The notes under the pieces were generated by a model. It was given only the letters and a program-made list of their open reading frames with translations. It was not told the DNA's origin and did not search any database. From Lineus longissimus (Eukaryota > Nemertea > Pilidiophora > Heteronemertea > Lineidae), in NCBI RefSeq assembly GCF_910592395.1, contig NC_088323.1, positions 7,008,001 through 7,072,000 on the forward strand: 64,000 nucleotides of DNA, given 5' to 3'. Shown here one piece after another: positions 24,501-39,500 of the stretch (positions are counted from its first letter, which is position 1; each line of letters starts with the position of its first letter). Made by a program: the position numbers and the translations under genes.

Positions 24501-27500
24501 ATCTTAGCACCAAATGAAGAAAAACCAAGGGATATACTCCATCTGCCAAAGGATTGATGTTTATCATAATGCGATGCATTGTCAACTGTTCCTGGCCTGG
24601 CAAACATCAAAGCCGCAATCTTTTACCCAACATGCTGCGACATCCCATCCAGGGACACCTCTATTGTGTTCACCCATTAGCTAAGACGTGCAACTAGCGT
24701 TCTTGATGGACAAATGGACATGCCAACATATCATGATATTGACCATTTTATGAATTGATTTGTGGGTGCAATAGGACTCCCAACAGCCATGGACGTTAAG
24801 AACCACTGATCTTCTTTGGCTCAGGATGAACACCCAATGTGTTGTTGCAACTCATACTATTTAAACAATTTGCAACTCATACTATTTAAACAATTTGTTA
24901 TTTGATACCAGAGTAAAAAGAGAGTGTACGATAGAAATAGTCACTGCTGAAAAGGCGAAATTTGTTAAACATGTAAAGGCTGCCCGACATGACATCGTCA
25001 CCCGGGAAAAAATTACGTGATACCTAGTATGCCGGAGCATTCAAGACGTTGAAGGGTATGTCCTATCAAAGGTTATATTGTACACATCAGAGCTTGTGCT
25101 ACAGTCATCTATAACTGATCCATATCTACCCAGTAGCTAGTATGTAGTATGTGGTATGTAGTTGCTAGTATGTAGTAGATATAGATGCTGTCAATCAATC
25201 ACTGATTTATCCACAGCTACAACTGTATGTAATGTACATGTGTATCAACAATGGGTGACCTTGGAGGGACATGGCTGATAGCACTCGACATCAGACTTGG
25301 CTATTGATTATTGAGCTAGGATATTTCTATTCTAAATCACTTCAAACTAAAGATTGAAATGCTATTGCGCAGGAGTTGAAGGGATACACCATTCGTGTTT
25401 AATTGTGGGTCAGGAAAATAGAAATGCAGTTATACACAATGCCGTAGTGCAGTTATCATGCGTGGAACTTTGCTAAAACTTGTTAACTGTATACATGTTG
25501 AACTTTATATTCAGTACGCATTTACGCAATTAGAGATTTTTAAACGCAATGAAAAAAGTTTGATTTTTGACAAACAGCCTTTGATATACACCACTAAGGG
25601 CTTCAGGAGAAGTTGTAGACTGCTGGACAGACTTTAAAGTCCTCACGTTATCAATGTGGTGTTGACGAGGACTTACACAAGAAGAATGGTTCACACTTAA
25701 AACGTCTCGAAGTGCTGTCGTTACAACTTATCATCTGTACGATTTGCGTAGTCGATGTGATTGGCCATAATAAGCAGCAGGTGCCGAGACTTCAAATCCG
25801 TCGATTAGCTGATGATGAGGGCCGCCAGTTTACAAGACGTAGACAAGTAAACCACTTCTAATTTTCAAAGAACAGTCTGTTGAGGAGGATGATGGTCATG
25901 GGATGCAAGGATAGACTGAAAAATCTGTCTGGATTCAGGACAGGCTAGCTTATTTTAGCGGGATTTGAGATGAGCATTGGATTGAGTTGAGATTTGACTG
26001 ATATTGTTTATCAGATATCAGGAAGTCGTCATTATGCAAGAGTGTCAGATCTTCACAGCCAGTATGGAACTAATACCTTGATGATGAAGAAGAAGGGTCC
26101 TCTTGCAAGAAAAGGCAAAGGATTGCTCTCTTCCTGGCTTGATGGTCCATCCCCCCTGCAAGGACTTGCACAATTTGGATTCCACATGCCACCAGCAGCC
26201 TGTCTTGTTGGAAGATTGCACCACCCCAGTAATGGCATCCTTCCCTATAGAGGGCACCTGGCAGATGGTTAAAATCATTTCAAAAAGTTGAAGGATTGCT
26301 CTTATCCTGTTTTGATGATCCATCACCCCATGAGGACTTCTTTGGGTTGGATCCCAGATGCCACTAGCTGCCTGTTTAGTGGAGAGATGGTACCTCGTTA
26401 GTATTGACGTCCTTCCCTAGAGGGGCACCTGCCAGATTGGTGATATAACCTGAAAAGGTGAAGGATTGCTCTCATCCTGTCTTGATGATCAATCACTCCA
26501 TTGGGACTTGTTCAGGTCGGATCCCACATACCACTACTCTGTTTGGGGGGAAGATGGCAACTCCCTTGTATTGACATCCTTCCCCTTGGGGTGGCACTTG
26601 TCAGATTGGTTATATAACATCAAAAAGGTGAAGGAATGCTCTAATCCTGTCTTGATGATCCATCACCCCTCAAAGACTTGCACAATTTGGATCCCACATG
26701 CCACTAGCAGCCTGTTTGTTGGGAAGATGGCACTGCCCCAGTATTGACATCCTTCCCTTGAGGGTGGCACCTGTTGGATTATAGGTGATAGTATTTCAAA
26801 AGGTAAAACGATTGCTCCAGTCACGCTTGTTGAGCCATCGAACTTTGGGGACATTTGTGACCCGCTCTACCAAAACTAGGTGCTTGTCGCATCTGAACTT
26901 GACAGGTTGATACGGACTTGTTGTTCATTTCCCTATTGTAGACCTTTTGTGAAATGTGACCAAATCAGTTTGTAATAGATTTCACAAAAGGTCTACAATA
27001 GGGAAATGAACAACAAGTCCATATCAACCTGTCGAGTTCAGATGCGACAAGCGCCTAGTTTTGGTAGAGCGAGTCATATTTTAGGTTTTTCTCAGTGATC
27101 TATCACTCCTTCAGGACTGATTTGGCAGCGCAATCCTTCCGTGTCTCTTCTGACGGTGCGATCGTACGATTTGTTATGCAAGAACAAGTCAACAAGTACG
27201 ATTGTAGTCCCGATAGACATTTTATTCTGGTAATCAAATCATGTTATTTTGCAAGCTTTAATCTTTTGCTTCTGATGGAAATTATCAGTGTTAAAAAATT
27301 TCAACAACAATAAATTCCCTGATGATGTTAGCCTCGACCGGCTTCAAAGTATTGTAAGTAATTGAGAGAAATTCTAAAGGTAATTTAAATTCCTTAATTA
27401 AGGTAGTAGCAGTCAACTCAAAGAATTTTTTAGAAAAAAAATACTGAAGAATTTCATCGGAAACTTTCCTCCAATTCATTAGCGTCTCGTATGAAAAAGT

Positions 27501-30500
27501 CACCATGTCATCTTGTACATGCTTCATTATGTTCGAACGACAAGCAGCCACGATTCAATTAATATTAACTTCATTTAAATCCGCTCCAAGTAACCATAGA
27601 GATTTCAACTTCCTGTGTGCGACTTGAGCACGTTTGGACTCCGTCACAAACCTTGATATATTTAGATGTATGGCTGCTGGCGACCGTCGGTGGTAAATAA
27701 GTCAGGTTGGCAAAGGCTAATTACCCCTGCGATCATCTTTGTGGTTTATTCCTGATGTTAACCCTTTGCCTTTGATTGGAGCTTGGCAATTTTGCTTCTT
27801 ACTAATCCCTCTGGCAGTGTTCTCCTGAGGGTTTTCTCAAGGTAGGGTGATACCCTTGATTTTCATGACGTTTTACCAGTGTGCAGCACAAGGTAGGGTG
27901 GCCAGCAATTTGAGGTAGGGTGGCCCTATAGGAACCCTCTACAAAGTTCTAGAGCAAGGTAGGGTGGCTCTTCCAAGGTAGGGTGATAAGCTGCAAAGGT
28001 AGGGTTGGCCACCCTGACAAATAGCCTTATGGAGAACACTGCTCCAGTGCTGACAGCTGCTGACCAGGGGGCTAAAGGCATAAACAACAAAGACATTTTT
28101 TGTCGCTTTATTTAAATAGACAGATAGAGGCTTGAAATAAACTTCCCTTTGTGCCACGTACAGCAACGTTTCAGTCGATAGAGAGCAGTCTCATGAACCA
28201 AAGATACCAACTCCTTTTTGCCGAGTAACCAGTTTCTAACATCCCCTTCATTTGTTTCCGGTACCTGCTATGTATTCAGAACGGTACTCGAGTCATCATA
28301 AAGATAGATTGCAATATTTCTCCACAGTGATACTAAAAGCTCAGTAATAATAGCCTTTTATGACGAATGTCTTGCTTATCTGATGTGGCTTTCTTATTAT
28401 GGATTGTAATAAAGGTCAATCCTACTGGGCTTAGGTTTTATTGAGGAATTGTCATTGGTATAGGTTATTATGGAGTGTTTTGTTTACAGTGCTAGTGATA
28501 AGATATCTACTATAACTGATCCTTGGAGTAATGGTTTGCTAATGGATTTCTGCCCATCTTGATTTGCTTGCCATTGAGATACAGGGTTCACATCTATTAG
28601 TTCTTGTTTTGTTATTAAAGTCTTAATGTCGGGGGTTTGATATGGAACATTGGGACTTGGAACTTCCAGAAAGTTGAGGGGTGGGGGCTAAGGACAAGAA
28701 AGAATAGGAGGGGTTGTAGAATTTGCTTCAGCGCTGCTTGAGAATATGGGAAATGAATGTTTCTGATCAGTTTGTTCGGTCTTTTAAAAAAAACTAATTT
28801 CATTAGACCAGTGGGTTTGCTGCTGATACCCGCTATGTGGGTCCGGGAATGTCCTGTTACTAAAGCAGAAGGGGGGGTCGTCAACACTGATGGAACCAGG
28901 TTGTGTTCCTTCACCTGATGTGTCAGCTTCTTCCAGATATGGAGGGTTTAGAGGAAGGAAACTGATGGCTTGGTTTATCCATCCTCTTAAATTCCTTGAT
29001 TCATTACCATAAGATAATTAATGACCTCAAAGGGATTTACGATTTTAATCCCCCTGCAGATTGCATCAACTTCGAAAAAACTCCCCAAGCCGCACGGGAT
29101 ATTTAGAAAAAATTCTACTTACACTTACAAAGGCAGATCGTAAATAAGCCACTATATTATCTTGTTAGTGTATTGGAATTCTTTCCTTCCACTTGTTTGA
29201 TATCAGTGGCAGCATCAGGAGATTGATTAACCCTCTATTGATTGATAGGACATGACACGAATCAATCTTTTTATTTGTTTGTTTGCAAAGGTAGGCATAA
29301 ACTTAGGCGGCAGCCAAGATTTTCGAAAAAGGAAAAAACAGAAAACAGCATTCCCCCAAATTAGGCTGAAAACTTCCATGATGTAAAGGTGTACATGTAA
29401 TAGAAAGGTTTAATTTCTTAGTAAATGTAGTGAGCTTAGCAGGAAGGGCAACACCCGCTGCTGTCTTTGTGAACATTGATGGCAGCACTCTTCTAATGAA
29501 TCAATTTGGTCTCATCTCTTCAGTGGTTATTCTGTACAGCTACGTTAGCCGGCCCTGTCATCCTGCATTCCACACACGCTGGTTAATTTGATTGGAAAGC
29601 AGTGTTTGTCTTCACGTTTCACCATAATCCAATAAACTGACAAAGGAGCGGAATTGATTTGAAAAAATGGCCTCGCTCTGTTCTAGTGAGAGGAAATGGC
29701 TACCATGATGTACTTTTCATATAAAAAAGAGATGTTCAGAAAAATCGGGTCCCGATAAAAGGGAAGGTCCAGTTTCCTGATGTTATGAGCAGGTGGGCTT
29801 GTCCGAAAGTGCTGTGACCGTCATTGGTGTTTTGGTTGACAGCGGTGGAAGGTTTCTGTATAGAAATCTATTTGATCTTGTATCTCCAAGGACTATGTAT
29901 CATTACAGTATTAGTACTCTACTCGTCTGGTGTGCAGCTCAAATTTTCCCCCAAACGTTTGGCCAGAGTGCCTCAGGTTTTGGAATACATTTCCGCTCCA
30001 CCCTCCCGGTCTTGATTTTCAAACAGCGACCAGCAAGAGCGGTGTTAAGGGATGAAACTCCAAAGTCTTTGTGTGTTAGCCATTATTGCAAAGCCTGAGT
30101 GTCAAGACCTGTAGTTTTCTTGTCCCTAATGGAAAAGCAATGTTTATTGAGGTCTTTGTGATGAAGTAAGCTTATCTTGTTTCATCCTATGAACTGAAGT
30201 CTCTTGTAAAATCAGGCGGATTTCCGTTCGCCAGCAGCTGTTCCATCCTGGCTAAGCAAATCATAAATACTCTACTTGTCCACATCTGCGTACGAAATAA
30301 TTTCATCAGCAGCCTTCGTTGTTATTGCAACGAGTGCATTGTAGTCTTGCAAATTTTCTCCTGAAAAGTAATATCAGCATCGGCAGTAAAAGGATGTGGT
30401 CATGTGGGTTGTTGGTTGCCAAAGAGGAAGCTGAGGCTGTTGACTCAGGGGAAGGAACAGCCCCTTGCCTGTTGCCAGGAAGAGGAAGCGGAGGCTGTTG

Positions 30501-33500
30501 ACTCAGGGGAAGGAACAGCCGCTTGCCTGTTGCCAGGAAGAGGAAGCGGAGGCTGTTGACTCAGGGGAAGGAACAGCCACTTGTCTGTTGCCAGGAAGAG
30601 GAAGCGGAGGCTGTTGACTCAGGGGAAGGAACAGCCGCTTGCCTGTTGCCAGGAAGAGGAAGTGGAGGCTGTTGACTCAGGGGAAGGAACAGCCACTTGT
30701 CTGTTGCCAGGAAGAGGAAGCGGAGGCTGTTGACTCGGGGGAAGGAACAGCCGCTTGCGTGTTGCCAGGAAGAGGAAGTGGAGGCTGTTGACTCAGGGGA
30801 AGGAACAGCCGCTTGCGTGTTGCCAGGAAGAGGAAGCGGAGGCTGTTGACTCAGGGGAAGGAACAGCCGCTTGCCTGTTGCCAGGAAGAGGAAGCGGAGG
30901 CTGTTGACTCAGGGGAAGGAACAGCCACTTGCCTGTTGCCAGGAAGAGGAAGCGGAGGCTGTTGACTCAGGGGAAGGAACAGCCGCTTGCGTGTTGCCAG
31001 GAAGAGGAAGCGGAGGCTGTTGACTCAGGGGAAGGAACAGCCACTTGCCTGTTGCCAGGAAGAGGAAGCGGAGGCTGCTGACTCAGGGGAAGGAACAGCC
31101 GCTTGCCTGTTGCCAGGAAGAGGAAGCTGAGGCTGTTGACTCAAGGGAAGGAACAGCCGCTTGCCTGTTGCCAGGAAGAGGAAGCGGAGGCTGTTAACTC
31201 AGGGGAAGGAACAGCTGCTTGCCTGTTGCCAGGAAGAGGAAGCAGAGGGTCTTGACCCATTGGAGCACAAGCTAGTTACCTAGGTGAACATTAGAAGGGA
31301 ACATGCAAAGTGATTGCCTAAACAGGTTCTGGGCGGCATAAAGAACTATAGGCAAGACGGTTAACACAACCTTGCTGAGAACAGAACAGTGTGGTGTTGC
31401 ATCGGCCCAGTCGCCACTAGTTTCTAATCGAAAAAAAGTACTTTCTCAATCACTCAATCAGCCAATTATTAACATAATTCAATCGCCGATGTCGTTCTAT
31501 CGATTACGTTGACTAGCTTATCTGCAAGGAAGGAGTACGTGATCCGCCGTGGGACTTGGGTGCTGACCACTCATTGATCGACCAGCAGTCGATTAATTAA
31601 CAGCGTACTGTTGACTAATAAATTCAGCCGTCGACTTGACCGTGTTTAAGGTGATGTAGTGTGGTGTGTTATTAGATTTACGAGGGAAGTAGTATGCTGC
31701 TGTGTGCAAGTGAACTGAGGGTGAGGGCAAAGTGCGATGGAGGTTTAGGTCATGGTCACAGCCTTGGGAAACAAATTCTTTAAGTTTGGCTGGAAGTGCG
31801 AAGTGAAAATTGGCTCAAGGTACCAATTTGATTCGAGGCCTCTTTTGGAATAGGCAAGAACTGCTTGGCATTCCTGCAATATTCCATTTCTCTCAAAAAT
31901 CGCACTGCAAGGTAACAAAGCTGAAAATTACTGCGACGCTCCTGAGGAAGGCATGACCTCAAAACATAAAGTCTTGTAAAAGAGTTCCTGTTACATGACG
32001 TGAAATGACATCTTCTCAAGACGCCATGACATTGGCAAACTATGGAGGGAAACTTATATGAACGGAATGCCATGCAGACTGACCAATTTTGGCACTGATT
32101 GACTTTTTGAACCTTTAGAATACGCCACTGTTTTCCTTCATAGAGGACAGCCAAGTGCTATTTCAAGGCATAAACATTGCACCAAATTGGTGGACTCATG
32201 TGGTGGGCGCTTTTTCTTGACAGTTCAGGTCTGTTGCAAGGCTCTGCCAGCAGAGTTGTTGTTTACGTCTGGTCAAGAATTGTGTCAGGGGACAGAGGTG
32301 CATGGTGTTGAGCTGATTGCTATCAGCATTAAGCAATAACTACGAAGCAAGCAGTGTGTATCATCAGGAACAAAGGTTTATCATTGGCAGCAAATTTCTC
32401 AAAACTCGGTAACTGTCTATCCCCCTCTTTGGTGGGTTGCAAAGGTCAGTGTTCATAGACTGTTGTTATAGTCAAAATCCACCAAATCCAAAGAGGGCCA
32501 CCTACAATTTCCCATCCATAGTTGTGCAAGCCTGTTGTTAGCTTCCCAAAGTCTCGCCCATCCATGCCACTTATTACTCTCCTGTTTTCGTCTCTTCTTT
32601 TCAATTTTGACGACCTCACGGCCGCCTTTATTCTCGCATGTCATCGAAGGACCCAGTCGCTCGGCAACCAATGGTGATTGATGGGAAGGTTATGGAAACA
32701 TGTTACTGCCGTTATTGGCGATCTTCTGCTGATCAAAGCTGTTGGCCATTGCTTGAGTGATCTTGTGACTTATGGCGGAAATTATCACACGAGTAGTTTA
32801 CCGGGACCAACCGGGAATCGAACTCGGGCCCTCAGAGGTGATGGGCATTGATGGTTCCTCTGCGCCATTCGTACATCCCTAAAGAAAAAATAAGGAAGAT
32901 CAAAATTCTCGCCGTACTGACAACAACACTCATCAAATAAAAGTTTTTATCTTCATGTGCCGGTGAATAGTTTACAGCAATGTTAAAAAGTCCTCTGATT
33001 ATAAATCTGTTGCCTAAAAATCCCTTTCCTTTGCCTTTATAAAACAACTGTGTGATTACGATGAAGCAGAGTTTGAGGATAATAATGAGACTGTTTTGTA
33101 AGTAATAGGAAGTAATCCTTCTTTAGCGAACATACATATTTCTGCGTTAGTTGCTGTCGCGGATGTTTATCCAGCATCATTTGTTTTCATCACAGGGTAC
33201 CGCAGCTAATCCTTTGTTGTTGGTGCCGGATGGAAAGGCCATTATCAAAGGGATCAGGATGTCGAAAGCCAGGGTTGAACGTACCCTTGCCGATTCCGCA
33301 GCAAAGCTGTTATTAAGTAAACTGCGTCTTGTTTCCTCAACGTGACTCGGTGTTTATTTTGGTTGTGCAGGTGTTTGTTTATATAATGTCTAGTGAAAGT
33401 TTCCTTGCCACACTCCCCTTTCGCTATACCAGTATTTTAGATGACATTTCTAACGAAAACTAATAAATGCACAAAAGTAACCGATTTGTTGGTTAATCAA

Positions 33501-36500
33501 CAGGAGACCATAGACCTATTGTGCTTCGTTTCGGAGCGATGGGATTGATAGTCGGTTATAATACTCCGTTTATGTTTTTACTTTTTAACCGTTATGATAT
33601 CACATTCCCACACGCAACACAAGTTTATCATGAGATAAAAGTTATTTGTTTCGATTCAATTAATTATCAAAGTTTCATCAACATTAGATAACACAATAAC
33701 TTCAAGCAGTGAATTTGAATAACTTAGTCTTTCAATTCAGCTGCCTGTGGAAATGTCATATCAAAATGGCCAATGGGGTATTTTTGACAAGGCGGTACAG
33801 TGTTGGCTGACAAACAAATAACTGCTCTGCATATTTTAAAACGGAGATGGTGTCAATAATGCACATCGATAAGTAACCAACAACCTCTGTGTCAGTAAAT
33901 GAAACCAACCCTGTACCCAGTCGTGGAGACGGACTCGAACAACTGCGGCACCGTATTTGATCGCGCTAATGCTAAAGCCCTTGGCAACTTTGGTTATCAG
34001 GAAACCTGCCAGCCCCCGGCGCGGCGGAAAGTAACCAAATGGAAGTAATGCCTGTGAGACCTGCCCTTGCCGAGATGACTTTGGTCGGATAAGCACAGCT
34101 GATGGTTAAGCCCGGGGGACTAACGGATCAGCCACTAGATCCATATGATCACATTGGAAAGCTCATGTGAATACAGGAGCAAACACTTTGAATTGGGGAA
34201 ATACTTCATTTTCAGTAAGTGAAGACAGCAGTGTATTAGAGACAGCTGTATTCATCTGGCCTATACCTGCACATCTGCTATTAGCTGCACTGTCTACCTG
34301 ATGGGACATTCTATTCATAAACCCTACTTGGTTGATCTCGGTGCATAATACACTGCTGGTTAGGATTACTGTTTCAAAAAAGCTTTGAAACTGTCTAGAA
34401 TTATGCTAGGATTCTAATGAACCAAAAAAATCGGTTTGATCCATTCTCTTGTGAGCTCCACTGTCATCGAACACCATTGCAGCAACAAAAAAGCTACTTA
34501 ACGTCAACCACATTTACTCATGTTGCCACTTCAGCAGGTCTAATCAGCTCTCCTGGAAGATAGTTTATACCGCTAATGTGATCCTAGTGATGTGATACAG
34601 AAAGATAAACACAGGGTGCCTCTCCCTTGGGAGGACGAGGTGTCGAATAAGATTAGATCCGACTCTAGTCTGGTCACAGTCCACTCTACGTTAATTAGAG
34701 TTGTTGATATCAAGAAGTGTTGTGTGACACGTGCGTGAAACCCAGATGGTGAAACTATGCCTGTAACAAAATGATGAACATGGCTGCCTCCCTTCGGATG
34801 AGGTGTGGAATAAAGATTAGATGTTACTCTTGTCTGGTCACAGTCCAGTCTACGTTAATTAGAGTTGTTAGTATCAACAGGTGTTGTCTATGGGACTTGT
34901 GCATGATATTACCCCTGCTACAGATAATAAAAATGGCTGCTTCGCTTTGGGAGAATTCTCAGCTAGGTTGTGCATGCTGGTGTTCAAGATGGCTGACGAA
35001 AGTGCTTTTCTCTCTGTGAGAGCAGAGTTTTAGATCAGATACAGACTGAAATCTCTGTTTAAGAATTGTAACTCTCTAACTTCCCATTATAATACGAGGT
35101 TTGAATCATATTGACGATTAAAATGGAATCTATTACTTCCCATTTTTTTAAATTATTATTAAAAACATTTTTATAGCGCTTAACGTTGTTAAAACTTCTA
35201 AGCGCTTTACAATTTATAATAAAACATAACATTAATACATGATAGAATAAAAGTCATTACTAAAGAAAACGTGCAAAGGATTCAAAAGAATTTCTTAAAA
35301 ATATGAGTTTTTAGTGCAGTTTTAAAACGACCCAGGGTACTCTGGCCACGAACACTATTTGGAAGCTCATTCCATAGCTTTTGTCCCGCCACTGCGAATG
35401 CAGAGGAGCCTATCACCCGGTTTGTACTTCCCATTTGCATACTAGCTTGGAATCTCGCCAATGATTAGAATGGAATCTCTGACTTCTCTTTAGAATGCTG
35501 TGCAAATATTAATCCAATCTCTAAAAAACTGCAATACGTCAAGAAACCCTGATGTGCGGTTGTGTTACCAGTACAGTAGCACTTGATATTGATGTTTGTT
35601 TCAAAAAATTCTGCGTTCCATCAAGTGAAATCTGTTAACTTGACATATAATTTGACAGGCAAACAGATAAAATTTGAGGACTGGCATAATTCAATCACAC
35701 CACATGTCTGTTTCACAATATCAGAAATGTTTGGCCCGAATCTTTTGTCGAACAAATTTTAAAGGGATGTAATGTACTTCCTTCATTTCACCAGCCACAA
35801 AAGATTTCGGCAGGTCTGTTATAATTACCATATTTCACACCCCACTCAAGTTTAGCATGTCTAGCATGTCAATCAATTGGGCACAGTGAGGATGCTGCCC
35901 ACATCAGCTAGGTTTATACCTTGCTAGTTGCTTTTCCATTCTTATTCATTGTCTGTAGACGTCAGTTGGTGGTCAAGCGATGGAGGCCTCGCACATCTCA
36001 TATCGAAGCTTACCCACTCCCGGTTCTAATAAAGTGCTGCGCAGGGTTAAGTTTGAGTCATACCAATCGGACATTTTAATGCCATATCATAAGAATAACA
36101 CGGCAACTGATGTAATACATCATTCTTGGTGTCCGTAATCCTCTCATCTCGTGACAAGATGACCCTGGACAAGATGAATGGATCAATGCTCCAGGTCCTG
36201 GAATACTCTCAAGTGTTCAACATGGTGTTGGAGTACTTTCAAGTGTCCATAAGGATACTATTAAAACTGACAGCTGCATAGTTAGTATCATACTATAACC
36301 CTCTTTTTTTTAACTTAAAGCAATACAATACCCATACATGCCTCAGTCGGTAGCAAAGCAATGATAGACGATCAAGTCATACGCGAGTTTCTGAATGGAA
36401 CCCTATTGCCGGCCCTATTGTCCACATGTTCGTCAAGGCCGTATCTCGCTGACTGATCCGCACTGGACTGACAAACAGGAAATGAGAAGGTTCATTTTCA

Positions 36501-39500
36501 CCGCCCGAGAAATGTAAAATGTTAGAAGCAACGTTGGTCGTGCGTAATCCCCTTTAACCTTTGGACATCATTGTGATATTGATGTGATTGGCTGTGAAGT
36601 TGGCTGAACTTCAGCAAACAACGTATGGACTAATTTTGAGTTACAGGATTGATGGCTGCCATTTCTACAATGGTGCATCTCTGTTGCCCTAAATGAGGCA
36701 TGTCTAACTCCATTCTAATCTAAAAATCCCCAAATCTTGGGGTTTCTCTTTTAGAGCACTTCAACAGCTAATTACATTTGAAAAAGACTACGCATAAAGT
36801 TACTCGACTAAATTCAGACAGCTCCACGGAAAATGGATACCAAGAAAAATCAGAGATGACAAACTAAGAGTGACAACTTAATCGGAAGGTTTTAAAAAGG
36901 ACTTTATCGCCGCTCTCGACTGATCAAACGGAGCTATTAAGCACATCACTTAACCCCTCCCGTGCGGCTGGTAAGATATTCTTGCCTGATGATCTCCGAG
37001 CCATATTGCGGCAGGCGAGAAAATCTCGCCAAACTGATATGGTCATCAACAGCTGGGAGCACTGCATTGATAACCCATTTAGGAGGTTAAGGTTAAGCAG
37101 GATAGAATTTTGTAAATTCCGCAAGGAAAGGGTTAAACTTTAACTATAATATGAGGTAACGCAGGCTTTGTTCCGGATTCCAGTTGTGTTTCTAGCTGTA
37201 TTCTTGTATTCAACATGTACTCATTATTGATAAATCTATTTGATATTATTCGATAAAGAGACGTGAAATAAATGTAGGTCTTAAAAAAGGTTGAACGCCA
37301 CACCCTTGTTGTTGCTGGCAGCTTATTGATCCTTTAACACTTTATGGAGAATTTGGCAATAGATACTACCGATCTCGATGGCCTAGTGGTTAAGGTGTCT
37401 GCCTCGGGAACGGAAGGTCGAAGGTTCGAGGCCCGCTGGTAACCTCTTTCCGATGCGGCAGGTTGGTTAGCTGCCAGGGTACAAACTGCCTTCTCGCAAG
37501 GTGCCTGGCATTAGAGATAGGAGTTTGGAAGTAAAGAGTGTCTCATAAGCCAAAAAGCTGGCTGGCCCTTTCATTAGGGGTGACACTATAATAAACAAAC
37601 AAACAAACTTTACTTTACATTTTTTTACTATATCTGATGACATCAGAAGAATTTACCATTGCATGCGCACGCAATTTCATCGAATGTGTTGAACGATGCA
37701 TGACCTTAAAGTGTTGAGGTGTCACACCCTTAGGGGGGCTACAAGCTACAAATTGATAGGTGCATTAACAGGCGGAAGTGATCTTGTTATATCTTGCACA
37801 GGAGATCCAGAAAGAAACATTCCCTTGTCAATGCTTATCGAATCAGCTTGCTCAAACGAGACGAATTTGCATAGTGAAACCATCGGAGCTTTATCTGATC
37901 AGTGGGGAGACGCGCCGCCGTAATAAATAACGCCGCATTTCACAATATCATCGCTTCACTTCAGAAATGTCCTTTGGGTTCTGCGGGTGTCTTTGTAAAT
38001 TGTGCAGTACTTAGTTACTGACTTTCCGCAACGTTGCGACCTAGGTCGTCAACAGTGCGATCATTTGGCTCCATCTTGATCAGTTGGTCACCAGCACCTC
38101 TAGGTCTCCATCCACGCCGATGGTCCTTGCGTTGCGCTCGGCCGCTTCCATCCACCTCATCCGGTGTCTCCCCTTCTTCGTTTCCCCCTCGTCATGCTCA
38201 GATCCCATTCCATAACTGCTCTTGATAGTCTGGTTGGTGGCATTCGGCATACATGGCCAAACCACCTCAGTCTCCTCTTTTGCGGGAGCAGGGAATCGCT
38301 GGTTGTCCAGTCCTTGCTCGGATAACTGGACTGGACTGTATTCCTGGTCCGGTGGAACCACAGAACCCCCAGGATCCTACTGAGGCATCGCGAGCCGAAG
38401 GCATCTACTCGTCCCTCATCTGCCCGAGTGGTTGCCAATGTCTCAGATCCATACAGTAGGGTGGAGATTACTACCGAGTTGTAGATGCGAACCTTCGTCC
38501 GGATGCTGGTGTTGCTCTTCCATATTCTCTGAAGCTGCCCAAAGGCTGCAGAAGCTCTGCGAGTATCATTGTAAATTGTGCAGTTCCCCGCTGAAGTCAT
38601 ACCCAGTCTTTATATGGACACCTGTTTCTACAGCACAACACTTGTATGTTTGAAACATCTGCACCTAACGCGAAACATAACAAATTACTGTCTCGTACGA
38701 TCGATATGGACTTGAAAAAACGTTTTCGCGTTCTTGCTGGTATTTGCGGTATTGACAAAACAATGAGAGTGTTTTCTGTAATGTCGGAAATGCGTCATAA
38801 CGATGTTTGATGGTGATTATATTGTCTCTGTTTTGCTGTGATGAAAAAGTTTTGCTGTAGAAAGATAGGAAAGAAGTTTTGGAGAAAATGTTTGATAGTG
38901 GGTAAGAAGAACATACTGTGTTTGTTGTGATGTTTCTTTATGTGCCTAATTTATGGCGTTCTGATTTGACCTAATTTGTGAATTTTCACCCAAATATCAG
39001 CAATAGAATCGTTGGGTGTGTACGTCACAAGCAGACTTCAAATGGGTCTTTGAATCGCAAATACGACTATAAAGGACAAAAGTGTCAGCCAAGCTCAATG
39101 GTAAAAAACATTGTGTGATATGGATGTGATGATCTGTTTATTATTATCGATGAAAGGAGTTTATTGGGGCATGAAGATAAAAAGTGGCCTCGCCTTGTTT
39201 GAGAATCTGATGGCGTGTTGGAACTGGGTATTATTGTAAATAGTTGGCTCTTTCTGTGCTCACTGGATGTTCGAAAGCTTTAACTTTTGATGCAATGCTG
39301 GTGCTAAGACAGGTGTTGAAGAAATGATGGGCCAACACCAACCATTATTGTGACAAGTTTGATGGTGATGAAAGCATAGACATCAGTCACAACATCTACT
39401 TTGCGTCTGATGAGAAAGTTAAACACTGTTTTACATTTTCACATTGGGATAATTCTGCCGCACACTTCTCCTTCAACAAACCTACATCCTTCATACCAAA

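Noticed and set aside
32785-32875. Possible tRNA gene on the minus strand
   Set aside because: The B box is good but no acceptor or anticodon stem can be formed, so a SINE remnant is more likely.
33199-33317. Possible extra PLXDC exon with acceptor-like and donor-like borders
   Set aside because: In the required phase 1 it hits a TAA stop after four codons, and the phase between exon 2 and exon 3 is already complete.
38034-38459. Plus-strand ORFs over the retrotransposon at 38009-38568
   Set aside because: The minus strand carries the reverse-transcriptase family sequence; the plus frames are shadows.
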